Notes: generated by a model not told the origin, from the letters alone. Shown: positions 1 to 9,053, counted from the first letter of the stretch. The stretch is 64,000 bases of DNA from Serpentinicella alkaliphila (GCF_018141405.1 NZ_CP058648.1:2630502-2694501); one strand, 5' to 3'. Numbers and translations: made by a program.

Positions 1-180
1 GAACTATTCAATAGATTGGTTAACCATAAGTTTATGCTTGACCTAATACAAAATGTGTCGCCTAACGTTCCGGCATTTGCGACGCCTTCGAACTGAATCC
101 CATAAGAATATCCCTTAGTGGAGCTTAGCTCCCAGTGAGAAGTGTGTGGTGCTGAACCTACAATGAATCGAAGTTCGTAA
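1..180 (+). other. Left-edge structured stretch, possible 3' end of an IS605/IS1341-type element
   Basis: No complete gene lies here. Frame 1 of the plus strand is open from the window edge for 31 codons and stops at about 94-96, so it could be the tail of a gene running in from the left. It is followed by short hairpins: GTCGC pairing with GCGAC around 57-85, and GGAGC-TTA-GCTCC at 120-132. A GAATCCC motif is also present. Such structure just after an ORF end is typical of the omega RNA/right end of tnpB elements. This is a suggestion only, because no protein motif is visible in the 31 codons. Bases 181-328 are AT-rich and I see nothing in them. Confidence 0.3.
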
Positions 181-328
181 ATATCTTCTTATAGACTAAC
201 ATAATATTTCTTTACAATATGTCGAACATTGTATTAATACATAAAAATATTATATGTAGGCTATCATAAGATTTGTAACGTTTACATTAAAATCTATTTG
301 GTATAACTAAATGTTTTTCTCCTTAAAG

Positions 329-361
329 AAAAAAATCACCTCAAAATATCATTGAGATGAT
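329..361 (-). terminator. Intrinsic terminator after livF
   Basis: On the minus strand ATCATCTCA and TGAGGTGAT form a 9-bp stem with one G-T pair, followed by seven T. It lies about 110 nt after the livF stop and closes the liv operon. Confidence 0.85.
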
Positions 362-472
362 TATTATTAGCTTATTTTTACATTAGTTATTTTTTTATCT
401 GTGCCTTATATTTAAACAATTAGATTTACATCTCTACAATTTTTCATAGGATGCATTATTTGATTTTATATT

Positions 473-1177
473 TTATGCCCCTAGGTATGCCTCTCTAATT
501 TCATCACTTTCTGCTAATTCTTTAGCATCCCCAGATAGAACAATCTTTCCTGTTTCTAATACATACCCACGATGAGCAATAGATAAGGCCATATGTGCAT
601 TTTGTTCAACTAAAAGTATAGTTGTACCTTCATTGTTTAATTCTTTTATAATTGAAAAAATCTCTTGAACTAGTATAGGGGCTAATCCCATAGAAGGTTC
701 GTCTAATAGAAGTAGCTTAGGCTTAGACATTAAAGCCCGACCCATTGCAAGCATTTGCTGCTCTCCACCACTTAAGGTACCCGCCATCTGCTTTTTTCGT
801 TCAAATAGTCTTGGGAATTTTTCATATACTTTTGCTATATCCTTGCTAATTTCAGATTTATCTTTTCGTAAAAATGCACCTAATTCAAGATTTTCAAGTA
901 CTGTCATATTAGCAAATACTCTTCTTCCTTCAGGTATTTGGCACAGGCCCATTTCAACTAAACTTTGGGCAGGCATTTGTGTAATATCCTTGTCTTTAAA
1001 TATTATACTACCTTGCTTAGACCTATTTAATCCTGAAATGGTTCTTAGTATAGTTGTTTTTCCAGCTCCGTTAGCTCCGATAAGACTAACAATTTCCCCT
1101 TCATTTACCTCAAGAGAGATACCTTTAATAGCATGAATCATATCGTAATAAACATGAATATCATTTATTTTCAACAT
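473..1177 (-). CDS. livF: Branched-chain amino acid ABC transporter, ATPase LivF
   Basis: One of two cytoplasmic ATPases that power uptake of leucine, isoleucine and valine (or related amino acids) through LivH/LivM. The 234-residue length is normal for LivF. Visible motifs are Walker A GANGAGKT at residues 34-41, signature LSGGEQQ, Walker B LLLLDEPSMGLAP and the H-loop region LLVEQN. The Asn after the last Q, where many ATPases have His, is typical of LivF. The ATG overlaps the livG stop by one base (TAATG), so the two are translationally coupled. It is the last gene of livKHMGF and is followed by a terminator. The substrate is inferred from family and operon; some Liv systems carry other amino acids or amides. 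Confidence 0.95.
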   Translation of the reverse strand: MLKINDIHVYYDMIHAIKGISLEVNEGEIVSLIGANGAGKTTILRTISGLNRSKQGSIIFKDKDITQMPAQSLVEMGLCQIPEGRRVFANMTVLENLELGAFLRKDKSEISKDIAKVYEKFPRLFERKKQMAGTLSGGEQQMLAMGRALMSKPKLLLLDEPSMGLAPILVQEIFSIIKELNNEGTTILLVEQNAHMALSIAHRGYVLETGKIVLSGDAKELAESDEIREAYLGA

Positions 1178-1947
1178 TATATGGTAACCTCCTCTCCTAA
1201 GTAAGCTTCAATAACTTTTGGGTTTGACTTAATTTCAGTGGGATTGCCATGAGCAATAATTTTTCCGTAATCTAAAACATAAATTCTTTCACAAACATTC
1301 ATTACTAGAGACATATCATGTTCAATTAAAAGAATTGTTATTTCAAACTTATCACGAATCCATCGTATTAACTCCATAAGTTGATGAGTTTCTTGTGGAT
1401 TCATACCCGCAGCAGGTTCATCCAAGAGCAAAAGTTTTGGCTTTGTTGCTAAAGCTCTGGCGATTTCCAAACGCCTTTGTTCACCATATGGTAAATTCTT
1501 CGCTAATTCACCATGTTTCAACTCTAAACCAAATATACTTAATAGCTCTAAAGACTTTTCTGTTATTTCTTCCTCTTCTTTTTTATATTTTTTTGATTTA
1601 AAAATACCTGATACAACACCATATTTAACATTTTGGTGATATGCTATTTTTACATTATCAATAACTGATAAATCTTTAAAGAGACGTATATTTTGAAAGG
1701 TTCTACCAATACCTTTTTGTGTAATCTCATAAGGTTTCTTACCAACAATACTTTCGTCACAAAATTGTATTTCTCCATAGGATGGCACATATACACCTGT
1801 TAACATATTAAATGCAGTAGTTTTCCCTGCACCGTTTGGGCCAATTAATCCTACTAACTCTCTATGATCTAGGTAAATTTCAAAATTATCTACAGCTTTT
1901 AAACCACCAAAAGTTCTTCCTAAATTAGTTGTCTTTAAAATTGTCAT
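1177..1947 (-). CDS. livG: Branched-chain amino acid ABC transporter, ATPase LivG
   Basis: Second ATPase of the Liv importer, 256 residues from the start chosen here. Walker A GPNGAGKTT, the signature region LPYGEQRRLEIARAL, Walker B LLLLDEPAAGMNP and switch LLIEHDM are all present. LPYGEQ replaces LSGGQ, as is usual in LivG. An upstream in-frame ATG would extend the protein by ten residues and run it into livM. I prefer the ATG preceded by GAGGTGG, which gives a 10-nt gap from the livM stop and a normal N-terminus (MTILKTTNLGRTFGG). It pairs with LivF under the LivHM channel. Confidence 0.95.
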   Translation of the reverse strand: MTILKTTNLGRTFGGLKAVDNFEIYLDHRELVGLIGPNGAGKTTAFNMLTGVYVPSYGEIQFCDESIVGKKPYEITQKGIGRTFQNIRLFKDLSVIDNVKIAYHQNVKYGVVSGIFKSKKYKKEEEEITEKSLELLSIFGLELKHGELAKNLPYGEQRRLEIARALATKPKLLLLDEPAAGMNPQETHQLMELIRWIRDKFEITILLIEHDMSLVMNVCERIYVLDYGKIIAHGNPTEIKSNPKVIEAYLGEEVTI

Positions 1948-1957
1948 GATGGCCACC

Positions 1958-2923
1958 TCATTTCTTTGAGGATCCAAAGGTTGTGGATCCAGAAAATTTT
2001 GAAAACATATTATTAAAAGAGATTTCTTTTCTTCCCAAAAGCCCTTGTGGTCTAAATAACATTAAACCAATAAGCATTAAAGAATAAATAATCATTTGTA
2101 GTTCTGCGAATCTTCTAAGTGCCTCTGCAATCAATGTCAGTAAAATTGCAGCCGCAATAGAGCCAGAAATACTTCCTAACCCACCTAAAACTACCATCAG
2201 TAAAACCTGAACTGATAGCATAAAGGTAAAGTTTTGAGGATGAAGGATTTGAATTAAATGTGCATATATTCCCCCTGCTATACCTGCAAAAAAAGCTCCG
2301 AAAGTAAAAGTCATAACCTTATATTTAGTAATATTAATTCCCATTGTTTCAGCAGCTATTTCATCTTCCCTAATTGAAATACAAGCACGACCATGAGAAG
2401 AGTTAATAAAGTTAACAATAACTAAAACTATAATTATAGCTAACACATATGCCCATAAAAAGTTCACATATTTAGGTATGCCCCACATTCCAGATGCTGA
2501 ACCAACATAATTCCAATTTAATAATAAAACACGAATAATTTCTCCAAATCCAAGAGTAGCAATAGCTAAGTAATCCCCTTTTAATCGAAGAGTAGGTAAA
2601 CCGATAAGGAATCCTGCTATTGCAGCTACTAATCCACCAACTAATAAAGCTATAATAAAAATAATAAACGTTGGAAATGGTAGACTCATACGAGTAGTTA
2701 CAATAGCTGAAAAATAAGCACCTATTGCTACAAAACCCGCATGACCAAGAGAAAACTGACCTGTGATCCCATTTATTAAATTTAGGCTAGTAGCTAAAAT
2801 AACAAACATCGCCATTGTTGTTAATACAAGGCCATAATATGGATTAAGAATGTTATTCCATAGTAAAACCTGAATAAAAATCCCAAATAGTACTGCTCCA
2901 ATAGTTACTAATGTTTTTTTCAT
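1958..2923 (-). CDS. livM: Branched-chain amino acid ABC transporter, permease LivM
   Basis: Hydrophobic membrane permease of 321 residues that forms the translocation path with LivH. It has 8-10 predicted membrane segments. The family motifs are visible: NLINGITGQFSLGHAGF near the N-terminus, the EAA-type loop GINITKYKVMTFTFGAFFAGIAG, and GGLGSISGS. The start is the ATG after AAGGTG (MKKTLVTIG); the longer reading frame would overlap livH and add residues with no membrane character. Spacing to livH is 7 nt. Confidence 0.93.
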   Translation of the reverse strand: MKKTLVTIGAVLFGIFIQVLLWNNILNPYYGLVLTTMAMFVILATSLNLINGITGQFSLGHAGFVAIGAYFSAIVTTRMSLPFPTFIIFIIALLVGGLVAAIAGFLIGLPTLRLKGDYLAIATLGFGEIIRVLLLNWNYVGSASGMWGIPKYVNFLWAYVLAIIIVLVIVNFINSSHGRACISIREDEIAAETMGINITKYKVMTFTFGAFFAGIAGGIYAHLIQILHPQNFTFMLSVQVLLMVVLGGLGSISGSIAAAILLTLIAEALRRFAELQMIIYSLMLIGLMLFRPQGLLGRKEISFNNMFSKFSGSTTFGSSKK

Positions 2924-2930
2924 AGGATAA

Positions 2931-3809
2931 TTACACCTTCTCTCTAACGTTTTTACCAAGTATACCGGTAGGTTTTACAATTAGTATTACAATTAAAATA
3001 GCGAAAGAAACGGCATCCCGATAAGTAGAAAAGTATCCACCGCGTATTGCACTGACACCAGCTTCTGCAACTCCTAGAATCATTCCGCCTATCATGGCTC
3101 CAGGAATACTTCCAATTCCACCAAGTACGGCTGCAACAAAGGCTTTTAAACCAGGCAGCATACCCATGAAAGGTTGAATCATTCCATAGTATTGACCTAC
3201 CAGAACCCCACCAGCGGCTGCTAATGCTGAACCTAAAGCAAAAGTAAAGGATATAGTGTTATCTACATTAATCCCCATTAACATTGCAGCATCTCTATCA
3301 AAAGAAACAGCTCGCATAGCCTTCCCCATTTTAGTCTTCTGAACGATGAAATGAAGTAAAATCATTAAAACTACAGCAGTACCTAGAATAAGTACCTGAC
3401 TACTTCTAATAGATACACCCGCTACATTCCATGTATGCACAGTAAGTCTTGGAAAAGATTTAGGCTTTGCACCTAGAAAATATATTGTAACATTTTGAAA
3501 AAGTAAAGATAATCCTACAGCAGTCATTAAAGCTGCAACACGTGGAGCATTTCTTAAAGGCTTATACGCTAGACGTTCCATAAGTACACCTAATAGTGCG
3601 CATACAGTCATGGCAACGATAAGTGCTGGAAAGAATGGCAATCCTAAGCTAGTTATTGCATAGAAGCCAATGAAAGCTCCTAGCATATAAACTTCTCCAT
3701 GTGCAAAATTAATAAGTCGGATTATACCATACACCATGGTATAACCTAAAGCAATTAGCGCATAAACGCTACCTAGTGATATTCCGTTAATCAATTGTTG
3801 AAAATCCAT
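2931..3809 (-). CDS. livH: Branched-chain amino acid ABC transporter, permease LivH
   Basis: Partner permease of LivM, 292 residues. The typical N-terminus MDFQQLINGISLGSVYAL, the GYTMVYGIIRLINFAHG segment and the GGIGSIPGAMIGG motif near the C-terminus identify LivH. The start follows AAGGGAGTG; a longer open frame exists but lacks a ribosome-binding site. A hairpin in the 150-nt gap after livK may lower expression of livH and downstream genes relative to the binding protein. Confidence 0.93.
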   Translation of the reverse strand: MDFQQLINGISLGSVYALIALGYTMVYGIIRLINFAHGEVYMLGAFIGFYAITSLGLPFFPALIVAMTVCALLGVLMERLAYKPLRNAPRVAALMTAVGLSLLFQNVTIYFLGAKPKSFPRLTVHTWNVAGVSIRSSQVLILGTAVVLMILLHFIVQKTKMGKAMRAVSFDRDAAMLMGINVDNTISFTFALGSALAAAGGVLVGQYYGMIQPFMGMLPGLKAFVAAVLGGIGSIPGAMIGGMILGVAEAGVSAIRGGYFSTYRDAVSFAILIVILIVKPTGILGKNVREKV

Positions 3810-3904
3810 GGTTTTCACTCCCTTAATATCGTATTTTCTATTAGGTATAATAAACAAATTTTGTAGTTCATAGTAATATGGTAAATATTTGAAGTCTATA
3901 AGCG

Positions 3905-3928
3905 AAAGAGGGGTATAAAACACCCCTC
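3905..3928 (-). terminator. Attenuating hairpin between livK and livH
   Basis: GAGGGGT and ACCCCTC form a perfect 7-bp stem on the minus strand with a 7-nt loop. The following U-run is poor (TTTCGC), so partial termination or 3'-end protection of livK mRNA is more likely than a full stop. Confidence 0.6.
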
Positions 3929-3959
3929 CTTCTTTGTTTTAATTTATTTTAATCTATTA

Positions 3960-5135
3960 TTATTTAGGATCAACGGTTGTATAATATACTTGTTTTTGAT
4001 CTTCAATTTTAATAACAACTGCGCTCTTAACTGGGTCTCTGTTTTCATCTAATTTAATTTTTCCACTAATACCTGTAATTTCAATAGCTGCTAAAGAGTC
4101 ACGAATAACCGTTGGATCTGCACTTCCAGCATTCTCAATAGCTGCCGCAAGCATATATGCTGCATCGTATCCTAAAGCTGCTAATGCATCAGGAACTGCA
4201 TTGAATTTAGCTTGGTATGCTGCTGTAAAGTTCTTTACTTCTGGAGTATCGATATCTGGAGAATAGTGATTACTGAAATAGAAGCCGTTAGCTGCATCTT
4301 TTGCTAAATCAAATAACTCAGGTGAATCCCAACCATCTGCTCCTAAGAAAATAATATTTTCTGAGAAACCTACGTTATACTTAGCTTGGTCTAAAATTGG
4401 ACCTACTGTTCCATAATATGCAGGAACAAACACTACTTCTGGGTTTTGGCTTTTTACAGATGTTAAAATAGTATTAAAATCAGTATCATCTTTTACGAAA
4501 AATTGCTCAGATACTATTTGTCCACCACCGCTTGTAAAAACAGACTTAAATACTTCTCCAAGTCCTTTAGAATAATCACTACTTGAATCAATCATAATTG
4601 CAGCTGTCTTAGCATTTAAATTATCTAATGCAAAGTTTGCCATTACCGCCCCTTGGAAAGGATCAATGAAAGAGGCTCTGAAAATATATTCTCCTACTTT
4701 TGTTACTGCTGGATTTGTTGCAGTAGGTGAAATCATTGGAATTTTATTGTCTACTGCAATTGGAGCCGCAGCAAGTGAATTTGTACTTGTTACTGGACCT
4801 AATAACGCAACAACTTTATCATTTTGAATTAGCTTTTGGGCAATAATTGCCGCATCTGTAGAGGAACTTTTATTATCTTCTACAATGAATTTTAAGTTTT
4901 TGCCACCTAAAACCCCACCATTTGCGTTAATCTCATCAAAGGCTAACTGAATACCATTTCTTGTAGATGTTCCAAAAGAAGCTAGCTCTCCTGTAACTTC
5001 AAAGTTTCCACCAATTAGAATATCTCCACTTTCCACTGGAGTATTAGTAGCAGGAGTTTTACTTCCACCACAAGCAGTAAGAATCATGCTTGCGATTAAT
5101 AAAAGTGATACTAATATCAAATTTTTTTTCTTCAT
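3960..5135 (-). CDS. livK: Branched-chain amino acid ABC transporter, substrate-binding lipoprotein LivK
   Basis: Extracytoplasmic solute-binding protein of the Liv importer, 391 residues. It starts with a lipoprotein signal: a Lys-rich N-terminus, a hydrophobic stretch and lipobox LTACGG, so Cys22 should be lipidated and anchor the protein to the membrane. The body is a periplasmic-binding-protein type 1 fold (ANF/leucine-binding family) with IGGNFEVTGELASFG near the start, GPVTSTNSLAAAPIA, and ALAALGYDAAYML. It is the first gene of the operon, has a 120-nt leader and a strong promoter, and is probably the most highly expressed member. Confidence 0.93.
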   Translation of the reverse strand: MKKKNLILVSLLLIASMILTACGGSKTPATNTPVESGDILIGGNFEVTGELASFGTSTRNGIQLAFDEINANGGVLGGKNLKFIVEDNKSSSTDAAIIAQKLIQNDKVVALLGPVTSTNSLAAAPIAVDNKIPMISPTATNPAVTKVGEYIFRASFIDPFQGAVMANFALDNLNAKTAAIMIDSSSDYSKGLGEVFKSVFTSGGGQIVSEQFFVKDDTDFNTILTSVKSQNPEVVFVPAYYGTVGPILDQAKYNVGFSENIIFLGADGWDSPELFDLAKDAANGFYFSNHYSPDIDTPEVKNFTAAYQAKFNAVPDALAALGYDAAYMLAAAIENAGSADPTVIRDSLAAIEITGISGKIKLDENRDPVKSAVVIKIEDQKQVYYTTVDPK

Positions 5136-5263
5136 AACTCATTCCCCCTATTTTATAATTGTCATCTAAGAAAATAAATCAGCATTAAATAAAAAATCTA
5201 CACTAATGTATTAAAGTGAGTATTAATTCTTGATAGCTATTTATTAACTCGATCATAGACTAA

Positions 5264-5292
5264 ATTATATATTCTTTAATTAATTTTGTCAA
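5264..5292 (-). promoter_or_regulatory. Consensus sigma-A promoter of the liv operon
   Basis: On the minus strand TTGACA (5292-5287) is followed after exactly 17 nt by TATAAT (5269-5264). Both hexamers are perfect. Transcription would begin near 5257, giving a leader of about 120 nt before livK. The leader is AT-rich and I recognise no known riboswitch in it. Confidence 0.85.
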
Positions 5293-5375
5293 TATTCTGA
5301 ATAATTTTAAATATTAATAATTTCAAATTTAATGTAATTATTAAAATATTTCAACAAAATAATTGTAATTTCAAA

Positions 5376-5405
5376 AAAATTAAAAACCACTTCATTTGTG
5401 GTTTT
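5376..5405 (-). terminator. Terminator after the exonuclease gene
   Basis: AAAACCAC and GTGGTTTT pair on the minus strand around a 7-nt loop, followed by TTAATTTTTTT. The stem begins inside the stop codon of the exonuclease gene. Confidence 0.8.
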
Positions 5406-5982
5406 ATTCATTTCGGTTATATTTTATTTCTTTAAAAATCTTTGCTGTGTAAATCGAGTCATTTAGAGCTTTATGGAACTGGGAGTCTATATCTATGTTA
5501 AATTCCTTAACAGCATTTTTAAGGCCAATTTGTTGGGAATTTGAGCCATTCAAATATTTCATACAAAGATTTTGTATATCACAAAATTGTTTTATCCAAT
5601 TAGTTTTGATTTTAAAGAATGCACAATTCCTCTGTAACTCATTTATATCATCTTTTCCCCAGGAGCATAGAACAAAATCCTCTTCATTAATCCAATCTTT
5701 AAATAATTTAATTACTTCGTTAAAGGGTAGCCCGTTCATTATATCCTCTTTAGTTATTTTAGTTTTTTGCTTTACTTTTGGATGAAGTTTTTTATATAGC
5801 TTAGGTTGTACGAAGAATTCAAAAGTATCTTCAATTTCAAGTTTTGAATTTAGTTTTACAGCACCTATTTCAATAATTTCCTGTGGACATAATGGATTTG
5901 ATTTGCCTTTCATTAATCTTTTTGTTTTTTTATCTATTTCAAATGCAGTATTAAATTCTAAATCGAAAATTATATATTTCAT
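5404..5982 (-). CDS. DEDDh-type 3'-5' exonuclease domain protein
   Basis: Probable single-domain 3'-5' exonuclease of 192 residues. The catalytic motifs are in order: ExoI DLEFN near residue 7, ExoII region CSWGKDDINEL, and ExoIII HKALNDSIYTA with the His and Asp of the DEDDh class. Related small proteins include the KapD/ERI-1-like group; the substrate (RNA or DNA) cannot be told. The start is the ATG seven bases after AAAGGA, eight codons inside the longest frame. It follows the resolvase-like gene by about 40 nt, so the two may be cotranscribed. A terminator overlaps its stop codon. Confidence 0.8.
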   Translation of the reverse strand: MKYIIFDLEFNTAFEIDKKTKRLMKGKSNPLCPQEIIEIGAVKLNSKLEIEDTFEFFVQPKLYKKLHPKVKQKTKITKEDIMNGLPFNEVIKLFKDWINEEDFVLCSWGKDDINELQRNCAFFKIKTNWIKQFCDIQNLCMKYLNGSNSQQIGLKNAVKEFNIDIDSQFHKALNDSIYTAKIFKEIKYNRNE

Positions 5983-6021
5983 AAGGAGTTCCTTTCTATT
6001 ACACATAAAAAAACAATTAAA

Positions 6022-6663
6022 CTACTCACCCAATGCTTTTTTATATTGTTTAATAATTTTATAAAATGTATTTCTTTTAAGGCCTAATATACTCATAAAC
6101 TGATCCGCAGTAATAGTTCTCTCACTTCTATCTTTATCAAACTTTGGAAAATTTTCTTCAAGTAGTTGAATTTGTTCATCCGTTAATGTTTCAATATCTT
6201 CTTTCGGACGGCCAATAGAACTACTCTTATGGGTTTTCTCATTATAATATATTATATCCATATTTTCATTTATATAGTTTAAGAGTTCAATTATAATTTC
6301 ACTTTTAAGTTTTCTCTCAATTAAAGATTTGCTATAGGTGTTTAATAATTTATTTTCTATTATAATAATGTCTACCCCATGCATATATAAAGCTTTCCAA
6401 ACACTTTTTATTCCCTCTATAGTACTACCAAGTTGATTTAACTCACTTATAATAAAAATATCTCCAGAATTTAGAGAAAGATTTTCTAGAGCTTGAGTAC
6501 TATCTAACTTAATTTGTTTACCTTCAATACATTTATCGATAAATATGTTCTCATCCTTAAGAAAGATTTTATTTTCCTTACAATAACCTTTAATAAGATT
6601 TATTTGATTTTCTATATCCATTGGAATATCTATTTTAATATAGGCAAATGTCTTATTTAACAT
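6022..6663 (-). CDS. Degenerate resolvase-like protein with C-terminal HTH
   Basis: 213 residues. The N-terminal 130 or so resemble a serine-recombinase catalytic domain: FAYIKID, then IENQINLIKGYC, then ISELNQLGSTIEGI. The catalytic Ser expected after YxRVS is absent (YIKI), and the conserved Arg residues of the ELDRLGRS-type segment are replaced (ELNQLGST). The C-terminus is a helix-turn-helix like that of resolvases: ITADQFMSILGLKRNTFYKI. It is therefore unlikely to recombine DNA and more likely binds it. The start is the ATG after GGGGGA; the longer frame adds unsupported hydrophobic residues. It lies between spo0A and an exonuclease, with no other mobile-element signature nearby. Confidence 0.65.
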   Translation of the reverse strand: MLNKTFAYIKIDIPMDIENQINLIKGYCKENKIFLKDENIFIDKCIEGKQIKLDSTQALENLSLNSGDIFIISELNQLGSTIEGIKSVWKALYMHGVDIIIIENKLLNTYSKSLIERKLKSEIIIELLNYINENMDIIYYNEKTHKSSSIGRPKEDIETLTDEQIQLLEENFPKFDKDRSERTITADQFMSILGLKRNTFYKIIKQYKKALGE

Positions 6664-6726
6664 TTTATTTCCCCCATAACTTATATAATATAAATATTTA
6701 TATATATTTATAAACATAATAATTGT

Positions 6727-6770
6727 AAAAAAACATCTCAAAATTTAACAGTAGTTTTCATTTTGAGATG
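6727..6770 (-). terminator. Terminator after spo0A
   Basis: An 11-bp perfect stem, CATCTCAAAAT with ATTTTGAGATG, is followed on the minus strand by seven T. It separates spo0A from the resolvase-like gene. Confidence 0.9.
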
Positions 6771-6780
6771 CCAGGTTTAT

Positions 6781-7581
6781 TTAGCTCACTTTTTGTTCTA
6801 GTCTTAATTTATCAGCAACCATTGCAATGAATTCTGAGTTAGTTGGTTTACCTTTATCATTGTTCACTGTATATCCAAATAAAGTGTCTATAGTATCAAC
6901 TTTACCTCTACTCCAAGCTACTTCAATGGCATGGCGTATAGCTCTCTCAACTCTACTAGGTGTTGTGTTGAATTTTTTTGCTATAGAAGGATACAGCTCT
7001 TTTGTTACTCCACTTAAAAGTTCAACATTTTCAACTACCATAGTTATTGCTTCCCTTAAATATAGATATCCTTTAATGTGTGCAGGAACACCGATCTCAT
7101 GAATTATATTTGTTATTTCAGCCTCTAAGCTTCTATTATTTTTAATTAAAGCATTACTATTATTATTAATTAAAGGCTTCTTTCTTTCACTACTTCCGGA
7201 CGAACCTCTTACAATTTGTCTTATCCTCTCAATTAATACATCAAAATCAAATGGCTTAATTACATAGTAATCAGCACCTAAATTTATTGCTTTTTGAGTT
7301 ATTTTATCTTGTCCCACAGCTGATAAAATAATTATTTTTGGATATTTTTGAAGATTCATTCTGTTTAGTTTTTCTAATACCCCTATACCATCAAGATGTG
7401 GCATAATAATATCTAGAATGACTAAATCCGGTTCCGTGCTAGATATTAACTCTATTGCCTCAAGTCCATCCTTAGCAACACCTACAATATTAATCTCCTG
7501 TTGTTTTTGTAAATATTCAACCAGAATATCACAAAAATCCTCATTATCATCAGCTATTAATACATTAATTTGATTATTCAC
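6781..7581 (-). CDS. spo0A: Sporulation master regulator Spo0A
   Basis: Phosphorelay response regulator that commits the cell to sporulation, 266 residues. The receiver domain has acidic pair D11/D12, phosphoacceptor D57 in LVILDIIMP, and K109 in YVIKPFD. After a linker (about 125-150) comes the Spo0A-specific DNA-binding domain with the recognition-helix region [20 protein letters not shown]. The start is GTG nine bases after AGGGGGG. As in most Firmicutes it follows spoIVB. Two 0A-box-like sequences and a sigma-H-like promoter in the intergenic region suggest autoregulation. Confidence 0.98.
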   Translation of the reverse strand: MNNQINVLIADDNEDFCDILVEYLQKQQEINIVGVAKDGLEAIELISSTEPDLVILDIIMPHLDGIGVLEKLNRMNLQKYPKIIILSAVGQDKITQKAINLGADYYVIKPFDFDVLIERIRQIVRGSSGSSERKKPLINNNSNALIKNNRSLEAEITNIIHEIGVPAHIKGYLYLREAITMVVENVELLSGVTKELYPSIAKKFNTTPSRVERAIRHAIEVAWSRGKVDTIDTLFGYTVNNDKGKPTNSEFIAMVADKLRLEQKVS

Positions 7582-7626
7582 TATTGAACCCCCCTGATTT
7601 TTCTGTTTTTTTGTATACTAATTAAT

Positions 7627-7634
7627 TTCGACAA
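7627..7634 (-). promoter_or_regulatory. 0A box near the spo0A promoter
   Basis: TTGTCGAA on the minus strand matches the Spo0A-binding core TGTCGAA, about 45 nt upstream of the spo0A start codon. It overlaps the -10 part of a sigma-H-like promoter: AGGAATA, 13 nt, then CGAAATT. Confidence 0.6.
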
Positions 7635-7732
7635 GGGGGTTATTATTCCTTCTAATATGTCAAAATTTAATCTTATTCAATAGAAGAATCGTTCGTCTAT
7701 TTATTTTCTTTTTCTACAATCAATCAATATAT

Positions 7733-7742
7733 TTTGTCGAAT
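7733..7742 (+). promoter_or_regulatory. Second 0A box upstream of spo0A
   Basis: TTTGTCGAAT on the plus strand is a full match to the 0A-box core TGTCGAA. It lies about 150 nt upstream of spo0A, just past the spoIVB stop. A pair of such boxes fits autoregulation of spo0A, as known in Bacillus subtilis. Confidence 0.6.
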
Positions 7743-7751
7743 CTTGTATAG

Positions 7752-9053
7752 CTACTCGTAAATTCCCGCCTGTTCTATCATCCATTCTATATATACACCA
7801 TACCCTCTAGTAGGATCGTTTATTAAAACATGAGTAATTGCACCAACAATTTTTCCATTCTGAATAATAGGGCTACCACTCATACCTTGAACAATTCCAC
7901 CGGTTTTATTTAATAATTTTTCATCTGTTATTTTGACAATCATACTCTTAATACTAGGTTTACTTTGTGGATTAACTTTAGTTATTTCTATTTCATATTG
8001 CTGAATTTCATTATCATCTGTTGTTGTCAAAATATAAGCTTTACCCTCTTTTACTTCATGCTGGAATGCAATAGGTATAGACTCCGGTATTAAATCATTT
8101 GGAATATCTCTAAATAGCTCACCATACACACCGAAGGGTGTATTTTTTTCTAATTTCCCTAAGGGTTCGTTTACATTATAGAAGACTCCTTTTATTTCTC
8201 CTGGCTTGCCTCGTTGACCTTGTTCTATAGAAACTACTCTTGATGAGATAATTTCTCCATCTCTAACAGATAATAACAAGCCTGTATCTGCATCAGTTAT
8301 TGCATGGCCTAACGCTCCAAACTTATTACTATTTTGTTCATAAAAGGTCATGGTACCGACACCTGCTGTCTTATCTCTAACCCAAAGACCTAATCTATAT
8401 TTTTGATCTTCACTTGACTTTATAGGTTTTACATTGATTTCGTATTCTTTTGTATCTCTAAGAAATTTAAGTTTTATTTCCTCTCCATTACTATTTTTTA
8501 CTATGTCAGCAACATGCAAAGAATTTACTACAACATCACCGTTAATTTCTATAAGTGTGTCACCTAGTCTTATTCCATTTTCCTCTGCTATATTTCTATT
8601 TTTACCTGTATCATCGGTTATTTCTGCTACACCTACAACTAATACTCCTTCTGTATTTAATCGTACACCTATTGACTGACCACCTGGCATTACATATACT
8701 TGAGGAACTACATTAACTTTTAAGTTTTTATAAGGTACTAGTCCAAAAATTCTAAGCTGTAGGTCTGTTGAACCCTCAGAAAGGGGCTCTAGCTCAATTT
8801 GCCTGTTAAATAACTTGCTTAACATATCCTTCGTGTTTTCAAATTGAATTATAGATTTTGATGAATCCGTTACCCTAAATGAAAAGGGGAACCTAGAGTT
8901 AAAAATATGTGAATTACCTAGTGTTATATTGTACTCTGCTGGTAACTTACCTGTTAATTCTATAAATAGAACATAGGACGATAAAATTAATGAAAGGACT
9001 AAAAAAACAGAAAAAATCTTTAATCCTTTATTATATCTTCTATTATTTTTCAC
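7752..9053 (-). CDS. spoIVB: SpoIVB serine protease (sporulation signalling)
   Basis: Forespore-secreted PDZ/serine protease that triggers sigma-K activation across the intermembrane space; 433 residues. There is one N-terminal membrane anchor (about residues 11-33), a PDZ domain around 130-210 and an SA-clan protease domain. The triad residues are H250 (GALGHAI), D377 (KITDEK) and S392 (GMSGSP). The spacings H-D 127 and D-S 15 equal those of the B. subtilis enzyme (H236, D363, S378). I start at GTG just after AGGGAGTG; an in-frame TTG six codons upstream has no such site. It lies between recN and spo0A as in other spore formers. SigK in this window has a pro-sequence, consistent with this pathway. 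Confidence 0.97.
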   Translation of the reverse strand: MKNNRRYNKGLKIFSVFLVLSLILSSYVLFIELTGKLPAEYNITLGNSHIFNSRFPFSFRVTDSSKSIIQFENTKDMLSKLFNRQIELEPLSEGSTDLQLRIFGLVPYKNLKVNVVPQVYVMPGGQSIGVRLNTEGVLVVGVAEITDDTGKNRNIAEENGIRLGDTLIEINGDVVVNSLHVADIVKNSNGEEIKLKFLRDTKEYEINVKPIKSSEDQKYRLGLWVRDKTAGVGTMTFYEQNSNKFGALGHAITDADTGLLLSVRDGEIISSRVVSIEQGQRGKPGEIKGVFYNVNEPLGKLEKNTPFGVYGELFRDIPNDLIPESIPIAFQHEVKEGKAYILTTTDDNEIQQYEIEITKVNPQSKPSIKSMIVKITDEKLLNKTGGIVQGMSGSPIIQNGKIVGAITHVLINDPTRGYGVYIEWMIEQAGIYE

